Source: DASQMT01 sp963835735 (GTDB taxonomy: Bacteria > Actinomycetota > Thermoleophilia > Solirubrobacterales > Solirubrobacteraceae). From it: a stretch of DNA of 64,000 nt. Below are positions 56,084 to 63,761 of this stretch, one piece after another; the first letter of the stretch is position 1; every line of letters starts with the position of its first letter. Under the pieces are notes generated by a model that searched no databases, was not told the origin of the DNA, and worked only from the letters and a program-made list of their open reading frames with translations. The stretch is from positions 1,302,001 to 1,366,000 of the forward strand of contig CAWIGP010000002.1 in NCBI GenBank assembly GCA_963835735.1, read 5' to 3'. Position numbers and translations under genes: made by a program.

Positions 56084-57373
56084 CTACACGGCGGCGGGCG
56101 CGGCTAGGTGCGAGTAGAGCGGGTACCGCTCGGCGATCGCGGCGGCGCGCTCGGCCAGCTCGGCCCTGGTGTCCTCGAAGCCGGGCTGCAGCGCCGTGGC
56201 GATGATCCGGCCGACCTCGGTGAAGTCCTCCGCCTGGAGGCCGCGCGTCGCCAGCGCCGGCGTGCCGACGCGCAGGCCGGAGGAGACCGCCGGCGGGCGC
56301 GGGTCGAACGGCACCGCGTTGCGATTGACGGTGATGCCGATCTCGTGCAGGCGGTCCTCGGCCTGCATGCCGTCGAGCTCGGAGTCGCGCAGGTCGACGA
56401 GCACCAGGTGGACGTCGGTGCCGCCGGTGAGTACGTTCACGCCCGCGCCGGCGCCCAGCAGCTCGCCGGCGACCGCCTTCGCGCCCGCGACCGTGCGCTC
56501 CTGGCGCTCGCGGAACTGCGCCGACGCCGCGATCTTGAACGCCACCGCCTTGCCGGCGATCACGTGCTCGAGCGGCCCGCCCTGCTGGCCGGGGAACACG
56601 GCCGAGTTGATCTTCTTGGCGAACTCCTCGCGGCACAGGATCAGCCCGCCGCGGGCGCCGCCGAGCGTCTTGTGCACCGTGGAGGTGACGACGTCCGCGT
56701 ACGGAACCGGGTTCGGGTGCAGGCCGGCGGCGACCAGTCCGGCGAAGTGCGCCATGTCGACCATCAGGTACGCGCCGACCTCGTCGGCGATCTCGCGGAA
56801 GCGCGGGAAGTCGAGGATCCGCGGGTATGCGGACCAGCCGGCGAGCAGCAGCTTCGGACGGCGCTCCTTCGCGATCCGCTCGACCTCGTCCATGTCGATC
56901 AGGTAGGTGTCCGGCGACACCTCGTACGGCGCGATCTCGTACAGCCGGCCGGACACGTTGATCCGCATGCCGTGGCTGAGGTGGCCGCCGTGCGGGAGCG
57001 CCAGGCCCATGATCGTCTCGCCCGGCTCGAGCAGCGCGTGATACACGGACGAGTTCGCCTGCGCGCCGGCATGCGGCTGCACGTTCGCGTGCTCGGCGCC
57101 GAACAGCGCCTTCGCGCGGTCGATCGCGAGCTGCTCGATCACGTCGACGTGCTCGCAGCCGCCGTAGTAGCGCTTGCCTGGGTAGCCCTCCGCGTACTTG
57201 TTCGTCAGCACGCTGCCCTGGGTTTCCAGGATCGCCTCGGGCACGAAGTTCTCCGACGCGATCATCTCCAGCGTCCGCTGCTGTCGCTCGAGCTCGCGGC
57301 CGATCGCCGCAGCGACCTCCGGGTCGACGTCGGCGAGAGGGCGCTCGAAGTAATCGGTCGGGAGGTCGCTCAT
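56084..57373 (-). CDS. glyA: Serine hydroxymethyltransferase
   Basis: PLP enzyme interconverting serine and glycine with tetrahydrofolate, the main one-carbon source. It is 429 residues. Conserved segments are IASENFVPEAILETQGSVLT, KYAEGYPGKRYYGGCE, the PLP lysine in TSTVHKTLGGARGG, and VDMAHFAGL. ATG 57373 overlaps the stop of the upstream tsaC-like gene (ATGA). It links to the S-adenosylmethionine cycle genes at 16-19 kb metabolically, not by position. Confidence 0.97.
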   Translation of the reverse strand: MSDLPTDYFERPLADVDPEVAAAIGRELERQQRTLEMIASENFVPEAILETQGSVLTNKYAEGYPGKRYYGGCEHVDVIEQLAIDRAKALFGAEHANVQPHAGAQANSSVYHALLEPGETIMGLALPHGGHLSHGMRINVSGRLYEIAPYEVSPDTYLIDMDEVERIAKERRPKLLLAGWSAYPRILDFPRFREIADEVGAYLMVDMAHFAGLVAAGLHPNPVPYADVVTSTVHKTLGGARGGLILCREEFAKKINSAVFPGQQGGPLEHVIAGKAVAFKIAASAQFRERQERTVAGAKAVAGELLGAGAGVNVLTGGTDVHLVLVDLRDSELDGMQAEDRLHEIGITVNRNAVPFDPRPPAVSSGLRVGTPALATRGLQAEDFTEVGRIIATALQPGFEDTRAELAERAAAIAERYPLYSHLAAPAAV

Positions 57374-57972
57374 GCGAGGACCGTAGCAACCGCCTCGGGT
57401 GCCATGGCGCCGCTTCGGACCACGCTCCATTCGCCGGTGCGCTCGTAGCGGCGCAGGTCGATCACGGTCGACGGCGTGCCCGGCAGCTCGCCGCCGTCGA
57501 GCACGAGATCGGCTTGACGCCTGATGTCGTCCGGGATGTCGCCGAGGCGCCGCGGGTCGGCGCCGCCGGCGTGATTGGCGGAGCTCTGGAGGACGGGGAT
57601 CTCGACGGTCGCGAGCGCCGGCACGTCCGGGACGCGCAACCCGAGCGTCTCGCCGGCGAGCGGGTAGCGGTGGCGCGGGTTCGGCAGCAGCAGCGTGACG
57701 GGGCCCGGGAGCAGCCGGGCGAGCGCGTGTCGCGTGCGCTCGCCGAGCTCAGGGAGCGCGGCTTGGGCGCGGTCGCGGTCGAAGAACATGACCGCGGCGG
57801 GTTTCTGGGGCGCGCGGCCCTTGAGCGCGTAGAGGCGTGCCACGGCTTGCGGCGATTCGGGGTCGCAGGCGAGGCCGTAGACGGTGTCGGCGGCGAAGAT
57901 GGCGACGCCGCCCGCGCTTATGGTTTGCGCGAACGCATCCGCCTGCTCGAGGCGCTGGTGAACGGCGGGCAT
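57370..57972 (-). CDS. Threonylcarbamoyl-AMP synthase (Sua5/YciO/YrdC family)
   Basis: Makes threonylcarbamoyl-AMP for the t6A37 modification of ANN-decoding tRNAs. It is 200 residues, the short YrdC-like form: GGVAIFAADTVYGLACD, ALKGRAPQKPAAVMF, LLPGPVTLLLPN, LGLRVPDVP and SSANHAGGADPRRLGDI. ATG 57972 was chosen as the first Met before the conserved core; the frame stays open upstream through the hairpin repeats. It is followed by glyA with an ATGA overlap, a neighbourhood (prfA-prmC-tsaC-glyA) common in bacteria. Confidence 0.93.
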   Translation of the reverse strand: MPAVHQRLEQADAFAQTISAGGVAIFAADTVYGLACDPESPQAVARLYALKGRAPQKPAAVMFFDRDRAQAALPELGERTRHALARLLPGPVTLLLPNPRHRYPLAGETLGLRVPDVPALATVEIPVLQSSANHAGGADPRRLGDIPDDIRRQADLVLDGGELPGTPSTVIDLRRYERTGEWSVVRSGAMAPEAVATVLA

Positions 57973-58020
57973 TGAGGGAGTGGGTTCGGTCGCGGTGCCG
58001 CGAATCCGGCGGTGGCGGCG

Positions 58021-58167
58021 ACGCGGGGCGCCTTGACCACCGATGCGGTGGTTAACGCGCCCCGCGTGGATGCGGGGCGCCTTGAGGTCGGATAGCGACC
58101 CTAAAGCGCCCCGGATTCGATGCGGGGCGCCTTTGACTCGCATAGCGAGCTTAACCCGCCCCGCGTC
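58021..58167. repeat. Three tandem two-tier palindromic repeats
   Basis: Units start near 58021, 58070 and 58120 (period 49-50 bp). Each has an outer arm around GGGGCG (perfect 11-bp arms 58021-58031/58057-58067; 8 bp 58073-58080/58106-58113; 8 bp 58122-58129/58157-58164), a conserved CTTGA and TTAA-like internal loop, and an inner stem with unrelated sequence but kept pairing: ACCACC/GGTGGT, GGTCG/CGACC, CTCGC/GCGAG. A degenerate right arm recurs near 58202-58214. The array fills the 417-bp gap between prmC and the tsaC-like gene together with a 16-bp direct repeat (58299-58314, 58330-58345). No gene is seen there. Confidence 0.85.
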
Positions 58168-58389
58168 TCGATCCGGGCCGGCGACGCGCGCGGGCGCACC
58201 TCAACCCGCCCCGCCCCGCGCCACGCGGACCGGCCGATCCTGCTCCCTCAAAGCCGCCGTTCACCTGCGCCGACGCCACCCGCAACGGCCCGGATCGCCG
58301 CGAGGCCGCCCGCACACGGGACGAGCACGCGCGAGGCCGCCCGCAGCACGGCGGCGCCGGACGCGCCGCGAGCACGCCATCAGCGTCCC

Positions 58390-59226
58390 TCACCGGCGGC
58401 GCCCGACGAGCACGCGCTCGATCCCCGCGAGGTCGCGGACCACCGACACATCGCCGAACCCGGCCTCGACCATCAGCGCCGACACCGCCGACGCCTGCCC
58501 GGCGCCGATCTCGAGCGCCACGGTCGCGGCGCTGGTCGCGCCCGCGGCCGGCAGCAGCCGGCGGATCACGTCGAGCCCGTCCGGCCCGGCGCGTAACGCC
58601 AGCGCCGGCTCGTACCGCACGATCTCCGGCGCGAGCTCGGCATCGTCCTCCACGTACGGCGGGTTCGACACCACGGCGTCAAGAGGCCCGGCCACATCGG
58701 CGAGCAGGTCGCCGTGGTGGAACTCCAGCTCGAGCCCGAGCCGCTCCGCGTTCGCGCGCGCGACCTCCAGCGCCTCCGCGCTCGCATCGGTCGCGACCAC
58801 CGCGAGGTCCGGGCGCTCGGACTTGAGCGCCAGCGCGATCGCGCCCGAGCCGGTGCCGACGTCGCAGACGCGGGCGCCGCGCGGCAGGTCCAACACGGCC
58901 TCGACGAGGTGCTCGGTCTCGGGCCGCGGGATCAGCACACGCGGGTCGACGGCCAGCTGGATCGAGCGAAAAGCCTTGCTGCCGAGGATGTAGGCGACCG
59001 GCTCGCGCTCGCGCCGGCGCGCCGCGAAGTCCATGAACAGGCGCGCGGCCACCGGCTCGATCGGGCGCTCCGGGTCGGCGACGATCGCTGCCCGGTCGAC
59101 GCCCATGGAGGCGGCGAGCAAGAGCTCGGCGTCGAGCCGCGGTGTCTCACAGCCCGCGGCGGTGAGCGCGATCACCGCAGAGTCGATCGCGTCGCGGACC
59201 GACGTCCGGGCAAGCGGGCGGCGCAT
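58390..59226 (-). CDS. prmC: Release factor glutamine methyltransferase
   Basis: SAM-dependent enzyme of 278 residues that methylates the Gln of the GGQ motif in RF1 and RF2. Motif I is VCDVGTGSGAIALALK, the catalytic motif is SNPPYVEDD, and the N-terminal helical domain ends with PVAYILGSKAFRS. ATG 59226 is 11 nt after the prfA stop. Its product acts on the proteins of prfA (adjacent) and prfB (at 3-4 kb). Confidence 0.96.
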   Translation of the reverse strand: MRRPLARTSVRDAIDSAVIALTAAGCETPRLDAELLLAASMGVDRAAIVADPERPIEPVAARLFMDFAARRREREPVAYILGSKAFRSIQLAVDPRVLIPRPETEHLVEAVLDLPRGARVCDVGTGSGAIALALKSERPDLAVVATDASAEALEVARANAERLGLELEFHHGDLLADVAGPLDAVVSNPPYVEDDAELAPEIVRYEPALALRAGPDGLDVIRRLLPAAGATSAATVALEIGAGQASAVSALMVEAGFGDVSVVRDLAGIERVLVGRRR

Positions 59227-59237
59227 GAGGCCGAAGC

Positions 59238-60287
59238 CTATGCGGTCGCGGCGGCGTCGAGCCGGCGGCGCTTCTCGTCGTCCTGGAGCGCGGCGGTGAA
59301 CTCGTCCAGCTCGCCGGCCAGCAACTGGTCGAGGTTGTGCGCGGTGTGCTTGATCCGGTGGTCGGTGACGCGTCGCTCGGGGAAGTTGTAGGTGCGGATC
59401 TTCTCCGCCCGTTCGCCGGTGCCCACCTGTGCCGATCGCGCGGCCGCCAGCTCGGCCTGCTGCTCGGCGAGCTTGGCCTCGTAGAGCCGGGCGCGCAGCA
59501 CCTTCATCGCGCGCTCGCGGTTCTGGAGCTGCGACTTCTCGTCCTGCATCGACACGACGATCCCGGTCGGCTTGTGCGTGATCCGCACAGCGGAGTCGGT
59601 CGTGTTGACGGACTGGCCGCCGGGTCCGGAGGACCGGTAGACGTCGATCTCGAGGTCGTTGGGATCGATCTGCACGTCGACGTCCTCGGCCTCGGGCAAC
59701 ACGGCGACCGTCGCGGTCGACGTGTGGATGCGGCCCTGGGACTCCGTCTCGGGCACGCGCTGCACGCGATGCGTACCGCCCTCGAACTTGAACACGGAGT
59801 ACGCGCCGTCGCCGCGCACCTCGAAGGTGTAGGAGCCGTCCGACGCGCTCAGCGTCTCGGTCTTGAAGCCGCGCCGCTCCGCGTAGCGCGTGAACATGCG
59901 ATAGAGGTCGCCGGCCCACAGCCCGGCCTCCTCTCCGCCCGCGCCGGCGCGGATCTCGATGATCACGTTCTTGTCGTCGGAGGGATCGCGCTCGACCATC
60001 GCGAGCCGGATCTCCTCCTCCAGCTCGGCGCTGCGCTCGCGCGCGGAATCGAGCAGCTCGCGCAGTTCGGGGTCGTCGCCGCCCTCGGCGATCAGCTCCT
60101 GGGCGCCGGCCGCATCATCCTGCGCGCGGCGCCACTCCTCCGCCAGCCTGGCGGCGGGAGCGAGCTGGTTGTAGAGACGCCCCGCCTCGGCGAAGCGCTG
60201 ACGGTCCGAGATGATCTCGGGGTCCGCCATCTGCGCCTCCACCTCGGCGTGGCGTGCCTCGATCTGCTCGACGAGCGACTCGATCAA
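59238..60287 (-). CDS. prfA: Peptide chain release factor 1
   Basis: Recognises UAA and UAG. It is 349 residues. The codon-recognition tripeptide lies in RVPETESQGR (PxT type) and the GGQ loop is SSGPGGQSVNTTDSAVR; the coiled-coil N-terminal domain is normal. The TTG 60287 start directly follows the rpmE stop codon, so translation is probably coupled. The order rpmE-prfA-prmC is widely conserved. Confidence 0.97.
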   Translation of the reverse strand: MIESLVEQIEARHAEVEAQMADPEIISDRQRFAEAGRLYNQLAPAARLAEEWRRAQDDAAGAQELIAEGGDDPELRELLDSARERSAELEEEIRLAMVERDPSDDKNVIIEIRAGAGGEEAGLWAGDLYRMFTRYAERRGFKTETLSASDGSYTFEVRGDGAYSVFKFEGGTHRVQRVPETESQGRIHTSTATVAVLPEAEDVDVQIDPNDLEIDVYRSSGPGGQSVNTTDSAVRITHKPTGIVVSMQDEKSQLQNRERAMKVLRARLYEAKLAEQQAELAAARSAQVGTGERAEKIRTYNFPERRVTDHRIKHTAHNLDQLLAGELDEFTAALQDDEKRRRLDAAATA

Positions 60288-60500
60288 CTACTTCGCGCGC
60301 TTGGCGGCGCGCCGCTTGAAGCGCTCCACGCGGCCACCGGTGTCGACGAGCTTCTGCTTGCCGGTGTAGAACGGATGGCAGTTGGAGCAGATCTCCACGC
60401 GGATCTCAGGCGTGGTCGAGCGCGTCGTGAACTCGGCGCCGCACGTGCAGCGCACGTGGGCCTCGACGTACTCGGGATGGATGTCGGTCTTCATGGTCAT
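60288..60500 (-). CDS. rpmE: 50S ribosomal protein L31
   Basis: Zinc-binding (C+) form of L31, 70 residues: KTDIHPEYVEAHVRCTCGAE, with CTC and CSNC as the four-Cys zinc site, then HPFYTGKQKLVDTGGRVERF. The first ATG (60500) overlaps the stop of the upstream stressosome gene (ATGA); the second (60494, MKTD) gives the usual L31 N-terminus. Which is used is open. Confidence 0.95.
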   Translation of the reverse strand: MTMKTDIHPEYVEAHVRCTCGAEFTTRSTTPEIRVEICSNCHPFYTGKQKLVDTGGRVERFKRRAAKRAK

Positions 60501-61465
60501 TTCAGTGTAGAGCGGCGTTCCACCCCGGAGGGCGGCCGGCGCGGCTCCAGCGTGCCCCGCTCGAAGCGCGCGGTCAGGTACGCGGGCAGGCCAGGTTCGC
60601 CGCCTCCCCGACCGAGCTCGGCGAGCGCCGGCGGCTCCATCGGGGTCGCCGCCAGCACGAGCACGTCCTCGCGCCGGACGTCGACCGTCGTGGCGCGCAG
60701 AGCCGACCCGCGGTCGCGGCTGAGCGCGACCCGCTGCGGAGGGAACAGGACGATGTCGCTGTCGCCCCGCAGCAGCACGCACGAGACCGCGCCGGCGCGC
60801 AGCCAGGCGAGCCGCCCGTCGAGCGCGCTCACGCTAGCCACCGCGAGCCCGAGCCGCTCGCCGGGATCGAGCTCGCCGCGCGCCCGGTCGGCGAGCTGGG
60901 CCGGGGCGTGCCACGGCCGCGTCTGCCAGATGCGAGCGACCGCGTCCGCGCGGCCGCCCGCGGCGACGCCGAGCAGCAGCCCGTTGCGGAACGGCTGCGC
61001 GACCGCGACGCCGCCGTAGCCCTCGCCGACCGTGCAGGTCGCGGGACCATGCGTCGCGAGCAGCCCGCCCTCCCAGCGCGCCATCGCGACCACCGTGCCG
61101 CCCGGGCCGCTCCGGATCGCGAAGTCGTCCATCAGCCGCCGCGCGCCCGGCAGCCCGAGCCCGAGCGAGCCGGTGGTGGTGGAGACCCCGTCGCGCAGCG
61201 CGGCCCCGACGTCGCGGATGCCCGGCCCGCGATCGCGCACGGTGACCTGAAGCCCGCGGCGGCCGCCGCGCTCGGCGGGCGCCAGCTCGACTTCGCCGCC
61301 GCGGGCGTACTTCACCGCGTTCTGCGCGACCTCGGAGACCGCGGTCGCGACATGCTGTGCCTCGACGGCGGACAGCCCGCACTCCTCGGCGAGCCCGCGC
61401 GCCGCGCGCGCGGCCGCCGCGACATCGACGTCGCCGGCCACCCGAACCGTGCGGACCGCCCTCAT
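60497..61465 (-). CDS. Fused RsbT-like kinase and degenerate SpoIIE/RsbX-like phosphatase
   Basis: Protein of 322 residues. Residues 1-130 are a GHKL anti-sigma kinase domain: the N box SEVAQNAVKYARGG, the G1 box VRDRGPGIRD and the G2 box LGLGLPGARRLMDDF. Residues about 145-300 have the PP2C/RsbX fold pattern but lack metal ligands: the DGLGHG motif of the neighbouring RsbX is replaced by GVAAGGRADA, and ATDG by AATPM, with no final Asp pair. It is probably a pseudophosphatase or a protein-interaction module. It overlaps rsbX and rpmE by ATGA junctions. Confidence 0.85.
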   Translation of the reverse strand: MRAVRTVRVAGDVDVAAAARAARGLAEECGLSAVEAQHVATAVSEVAQNAVKYARGGEVELAPAERGGRRGLQVTVRDRGPGIRDVGAALRDGVSTTTGSLGLGLPGARRLMDDFAIRSGPGGTVVAMARWEGGLLATHGPATCTVGEGYGGVAVAQPFRNGLLLGVAAGGRADAVARIWQTRPWHAPAQLADRARGELDPGERLGLAVASVSALDGRLAWLRAGAVSCVLLRGDSDIVLFPPQRVALSRDRGSALRATTVDVRREDVLVLAATPMEPPALAELGRGGGEPGLPAYLTARFERGTLEPRRPPSGVERRSTLK

Positions 61466-62088
61466 TCCCCGGCCAGGTAGCGCACCACGACGACCAGCGC
61501 GTCGTCGCTCTGCTTGCCGTGCTGCGCGAGGATCCGGTCGGCGATCTCCTGCGCCGGCCCTCCGGCCGTAATTGCCGCCGCGAAGCCGGAGTCGATCCCG
61601 TCGGTCGCCAGCACGATCACGTCGCCGGCCAGCAGCTCGGCGCCCGTCACCCGGATCGGCGGCAGGTTGTAGCCGACGACGCCGCCCCTGGTGAACGCGC
61701 CCTCGGTCGGTGTGCCGGGCCGCGCTCCGGCATGGACGAGCCGCCCCTCGACGTTGCCGACCCCCGTCCAGCTCAGGCGCGCCTGATGCAGGTCGAACCA
61801 GGCGAGCGTCATTACGGCGCCGCGGGTCTGGGCCAGCGCGTGGTGGCAGCTCTCGAGCAGATGTGCGGGCTCGTCGTCCGGATGCGCGATCAGGACTTCG
61901 GCGGCGGCTTCGGCCGCGTCCGCGGCGCCGCCTCCGTGTCCCAGCCCATCCACGGCGGCGACGAGCGCGCCGCCGTCGTATGCGACCAGCACCGCGCGAT
62001 CGCCGGAGCGGGGCTCGCCCGGCAGCGCACGCTCCGCGATCCCGAGCTCCAGCCGGGACGGCCAGGCGGTGCTCGCCCGGTCAGGCAC
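61462..62088 (-). CDS. rsbX: SpoIIE-family phosphatase, RsbX-like
   Basis: PP2C-type serine phosphatase of 208 residues that resets the stressosome by dephosphorylating RsbS/RsbR. Metal motifs are present: AAVDGLGHGGGAADAA, LATDGIDSGFA and KQSDDALVVVVRYL. The GTG start lies 8 nt inside the end of rsbT, and its stop overlaps the next gene by 4 nt. Confidence 0.9.
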   Translation of the reverse strand: MPDRASTAWPSRLELGIAERALPGEPRSGDRAVLVAYDGGALVAAVDGLGHGGGAADAAEAAAEVLIAHPDDEPAHLLESCHHALAQTRGAVMTLAWFDLHQARLSWTGVGNVEGRLVHAGARPGTPTEGAFTRGGVVGYNLPPIRVTGAELLAGDVIVLATDGIDSGFAAAITAGGPAQEIADRILAQHGKQSDDALVVVVRYLAGE

Positions 62089-62485
62089 GGCTCCACTTCA
62101 CGAGCCGCACCGTGGTGCCGGCGCCGGGCGTCGTCCGGAGCTCGAACTCGTCGACGAGCCGGCGCGTGCCGGGCAGTCCCAGCCCGAGCCCGGTGCCGGT
62201 GGTGAAGCCGTCCTGCATCGCCAGCTCCACGTCGTCGATGCCAGGGCCCTCGTCGATGGCCAGCACCTCGACGCCCCGGCGGCCGTCGACGTCGAGCGCG
62301 CGCAGGCTCACCTCGCCCTCGCCGGCGTACGCCGTGATGTTGCGCGCGACCTCGGAGATCGCCGTTGCGAGCAGCGTCAGATCCGTGCTGGAGAACCCCA
62401 GGCCCGCCCCCATCGTGCGAGCCTCCTGGCGGGCGGTGACCACATCCGCATCCGTGCGGATCTCCACCCGGATCTCATCCGGCAC
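62081..62485 (-). CDS. rsbT: Stressosome serine/threonine kinase RsbT
   Basis: GHKL-fold kinase of 134 residues that phosphorylates RsbS and RsbR, then leaves the stressosome to activate an RsbU-type phosphatase. Motifs: the N box SEVARNITAYAGEGE, the G1 box IDEGPGIDD and the G2 box GLGLGLPGTRRLVDEFE. The GTG start overlaps rsbS by 11 nt. Confidence 0.93.
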   Translation of the reverse strand: MPDEIRVEIRTDADVVTARQEARTMGAGLGFSSTDLTLLATAISEVARNITAYAGEGEVSLRALDVDGRRGVEVLAIDEGPGIDDVELAMQDGFTTGTGLGLGLPGTRRLVDEFELRTTPGAGTTVRLVKWSRA

Positions 62486-62852
62486 CGGCTTCGGTCTCCC
62501 CGTCGAGCAGCCGTTGCAGGAAGGCCAGGCCTTCCTCGAGGTCGAGCGCCGTGTGGACGTCCTCGAAGTTCATGCCGAGCTGCACCATCGCGAACGCGAC
62601 CTCGGGCTGGATCCCGACGATCACGGTCTCCGCTCCCCGCAGCCTCGTCATATGCGCGATCCCCCGCAGCGAGCGCGACACGAACGAGTCCATCACGTCG
62701 AGCGCGGTGACGTCGACGACGATCCCGCGTGAGCGGAAACGGCCGACCTGCACCATCACGTCGTCCTGCAGGCGCAGCACGTCGGTGTCGGTCAGCGCCG
62801 CCTGGATCGAGGCGATCAGGAACTGGCCCTGCTTGAGGATCGGGACCGCCAT
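62475..62852 (-). CDS. rsbS: Stressosome scaffold protein RsbS (STAS domain)
   Basis: Single STAS domain of 125 residues: VPILKQGQFLIASIQAALTD start, then DVTALDVMDSFVSRSLRGIA with the phosphoacceptor Ser of DSF, and RGAETVIVGIQPEVAFAMVQ. It forms the stressosome core with RsbR. It starts 12 nt after the rsbR stop. Confidence 0.95.
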   Translation of the reverse strand: MAVPILKQGQFLIASIQAALTDTDVLRLQDDVMVQVGRFRSRGIVVDVTALDVMDSFVSRSLRGIAHMTRLRGAETVIVGIQPEVAFAMVQLGMNFEDVHTALDLEEGLAFLQRLLDGETEAGAG

Positions 62853-62864
62853 CCGCGTGCGCCG

Positions 62865-63761
62865 CTAGCGGATCTCCACCGGCGCGATGTCGGCTCCCGT
62901 GCGCACCTCGTAGCCGAGCAGCCGCTCGGCCTCCTCGATCCCGCCCTGGAGGTCGCCGACCGCGTTGACCTTGGAGAGGTCGACGCCGATCGTGACGAGC
63001 GTCTGCGCGATCTCGGACGACAGGCCGGTGATGATCACGCTCGCGCCCATCAGCCGCGACGCCTCGACGGTCTGCACGAGGTGGTTCGCGACGGTGGAGT
63101 CGATCGTCGGCACGCCGGTGATGTCGATCACGACGACCTTCGCGCGGTTCGCCCGGATCCCGCGCAGCAGCTGCTCGGTGAGCTGGCGCGCGCGCTGGGA
63201 GTCCAGCACGCCGATGATCGGCAGGATCAGCAGCCGCTCGCGCACCTGGAGCACCGGGGTGGAGAGCTCGCGGATCGCCTCCTGCTGCTGGCGGATGACG
63301 CGCTCGCGCTCCTGCACGAAGTTGATCGCCACCGTGTTGGCGATCCGGTTCGCCGCCGGCTCATAGGCATCGAGCACGCGGTTGAAGTCGTCCTGGTACC
63401 TCACGAACAGTGAGCGGGACAGGACGTCGCGTAGCAGCAGCACGATGCCGAGCACCTCGTCGGTCTCGACGCCGCGGGGGATGATGCGCTCCGACAGGTT
63501 GCGCGCGTAGTCCTGCAGCGCCTCGACCGAGCCGGTCTCCAGCACCTCGACGTAGTTGTCGTAGACCGAGGTCGCCTCGGAGAAGATCTCCTCTCCGGTC
63601 AGCGCCGTCAGCAGCTGCGCCTCCGTGATGCGGCGCGCCCACTCCTCGCGCAGCTCCGTGCGGTTCTGCCGCAGGTGCGCGACGAGCTCGCGCAGCAGGG
63701 CAGCGCCGCTGTCGGTCGAGGGCGCGCCGTCTCCGACCGCGCCGTCCTCAATTTCAGCCAT
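62865..63761 (-). CDS. rsbR: Stressosome sensor RsbR
   Basis: Sensor of 298 residues. The N-terminal half (about 20-160) is a helical, globin-like sensor domain of the RsbR type without an evident haem site. A linker helix (QERERVIRQQQEAIRELSTP) leads into a C-terminal STAS domain with DITGVPTIDSTVANHLVQTV and ITGLSSEIAQTLVTIGVDLS, where the Thr of DST and the Ser of SSE match the two phosphosites of B. subtilis RsbR. The ATG lies 8 nt inside the end of the upstream phosphatase gene. Confidence 0.95.
   Translation of the reverse strand: MAEIEDGAVGDGAPSTDSGAALLRELVAHLRQNRTELREEWARRITEAQLLTALTGEEIFSEATSVYDNYVEVLETGSVEALQDYARNLSERIIPRGVETDEVLGIVLLLRDVLSRSLFVRYQDDFNRVLDAYEPAANRIANTVAINFVQERERVIRQQQEAIRELSTPVLQVRERLLILPIIGVLDSQRARQLTEQLLRGIRANRAKVVVIDITGVPTIDSTVANHLVQTVEASRLMGASVIITGLSSEIAQTLVTIGVDLSKVNAVGDLQGGIEEAERLLGYEVRTGADIAPVEIR

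Noticed and set aside
54673..56205. Plus-strand open frame of about 510 codons opposite the GlcNAc-1-P transferase
   Set aside because: His/Arg/Asp-rich low-complexity antisense product with no recognisable domain.
58021..58167. CRISPR-like array
   Set aside because: Units are contiguous hairpins with imperfect arms; there are no constant repeats with unique spacers and no cas genes nearby.
58043..58993. Plus-strand open frame across the repeats and prmC
   Set aside because: Low-complexity Arg/Pro/Ser product, antisense to prmC.
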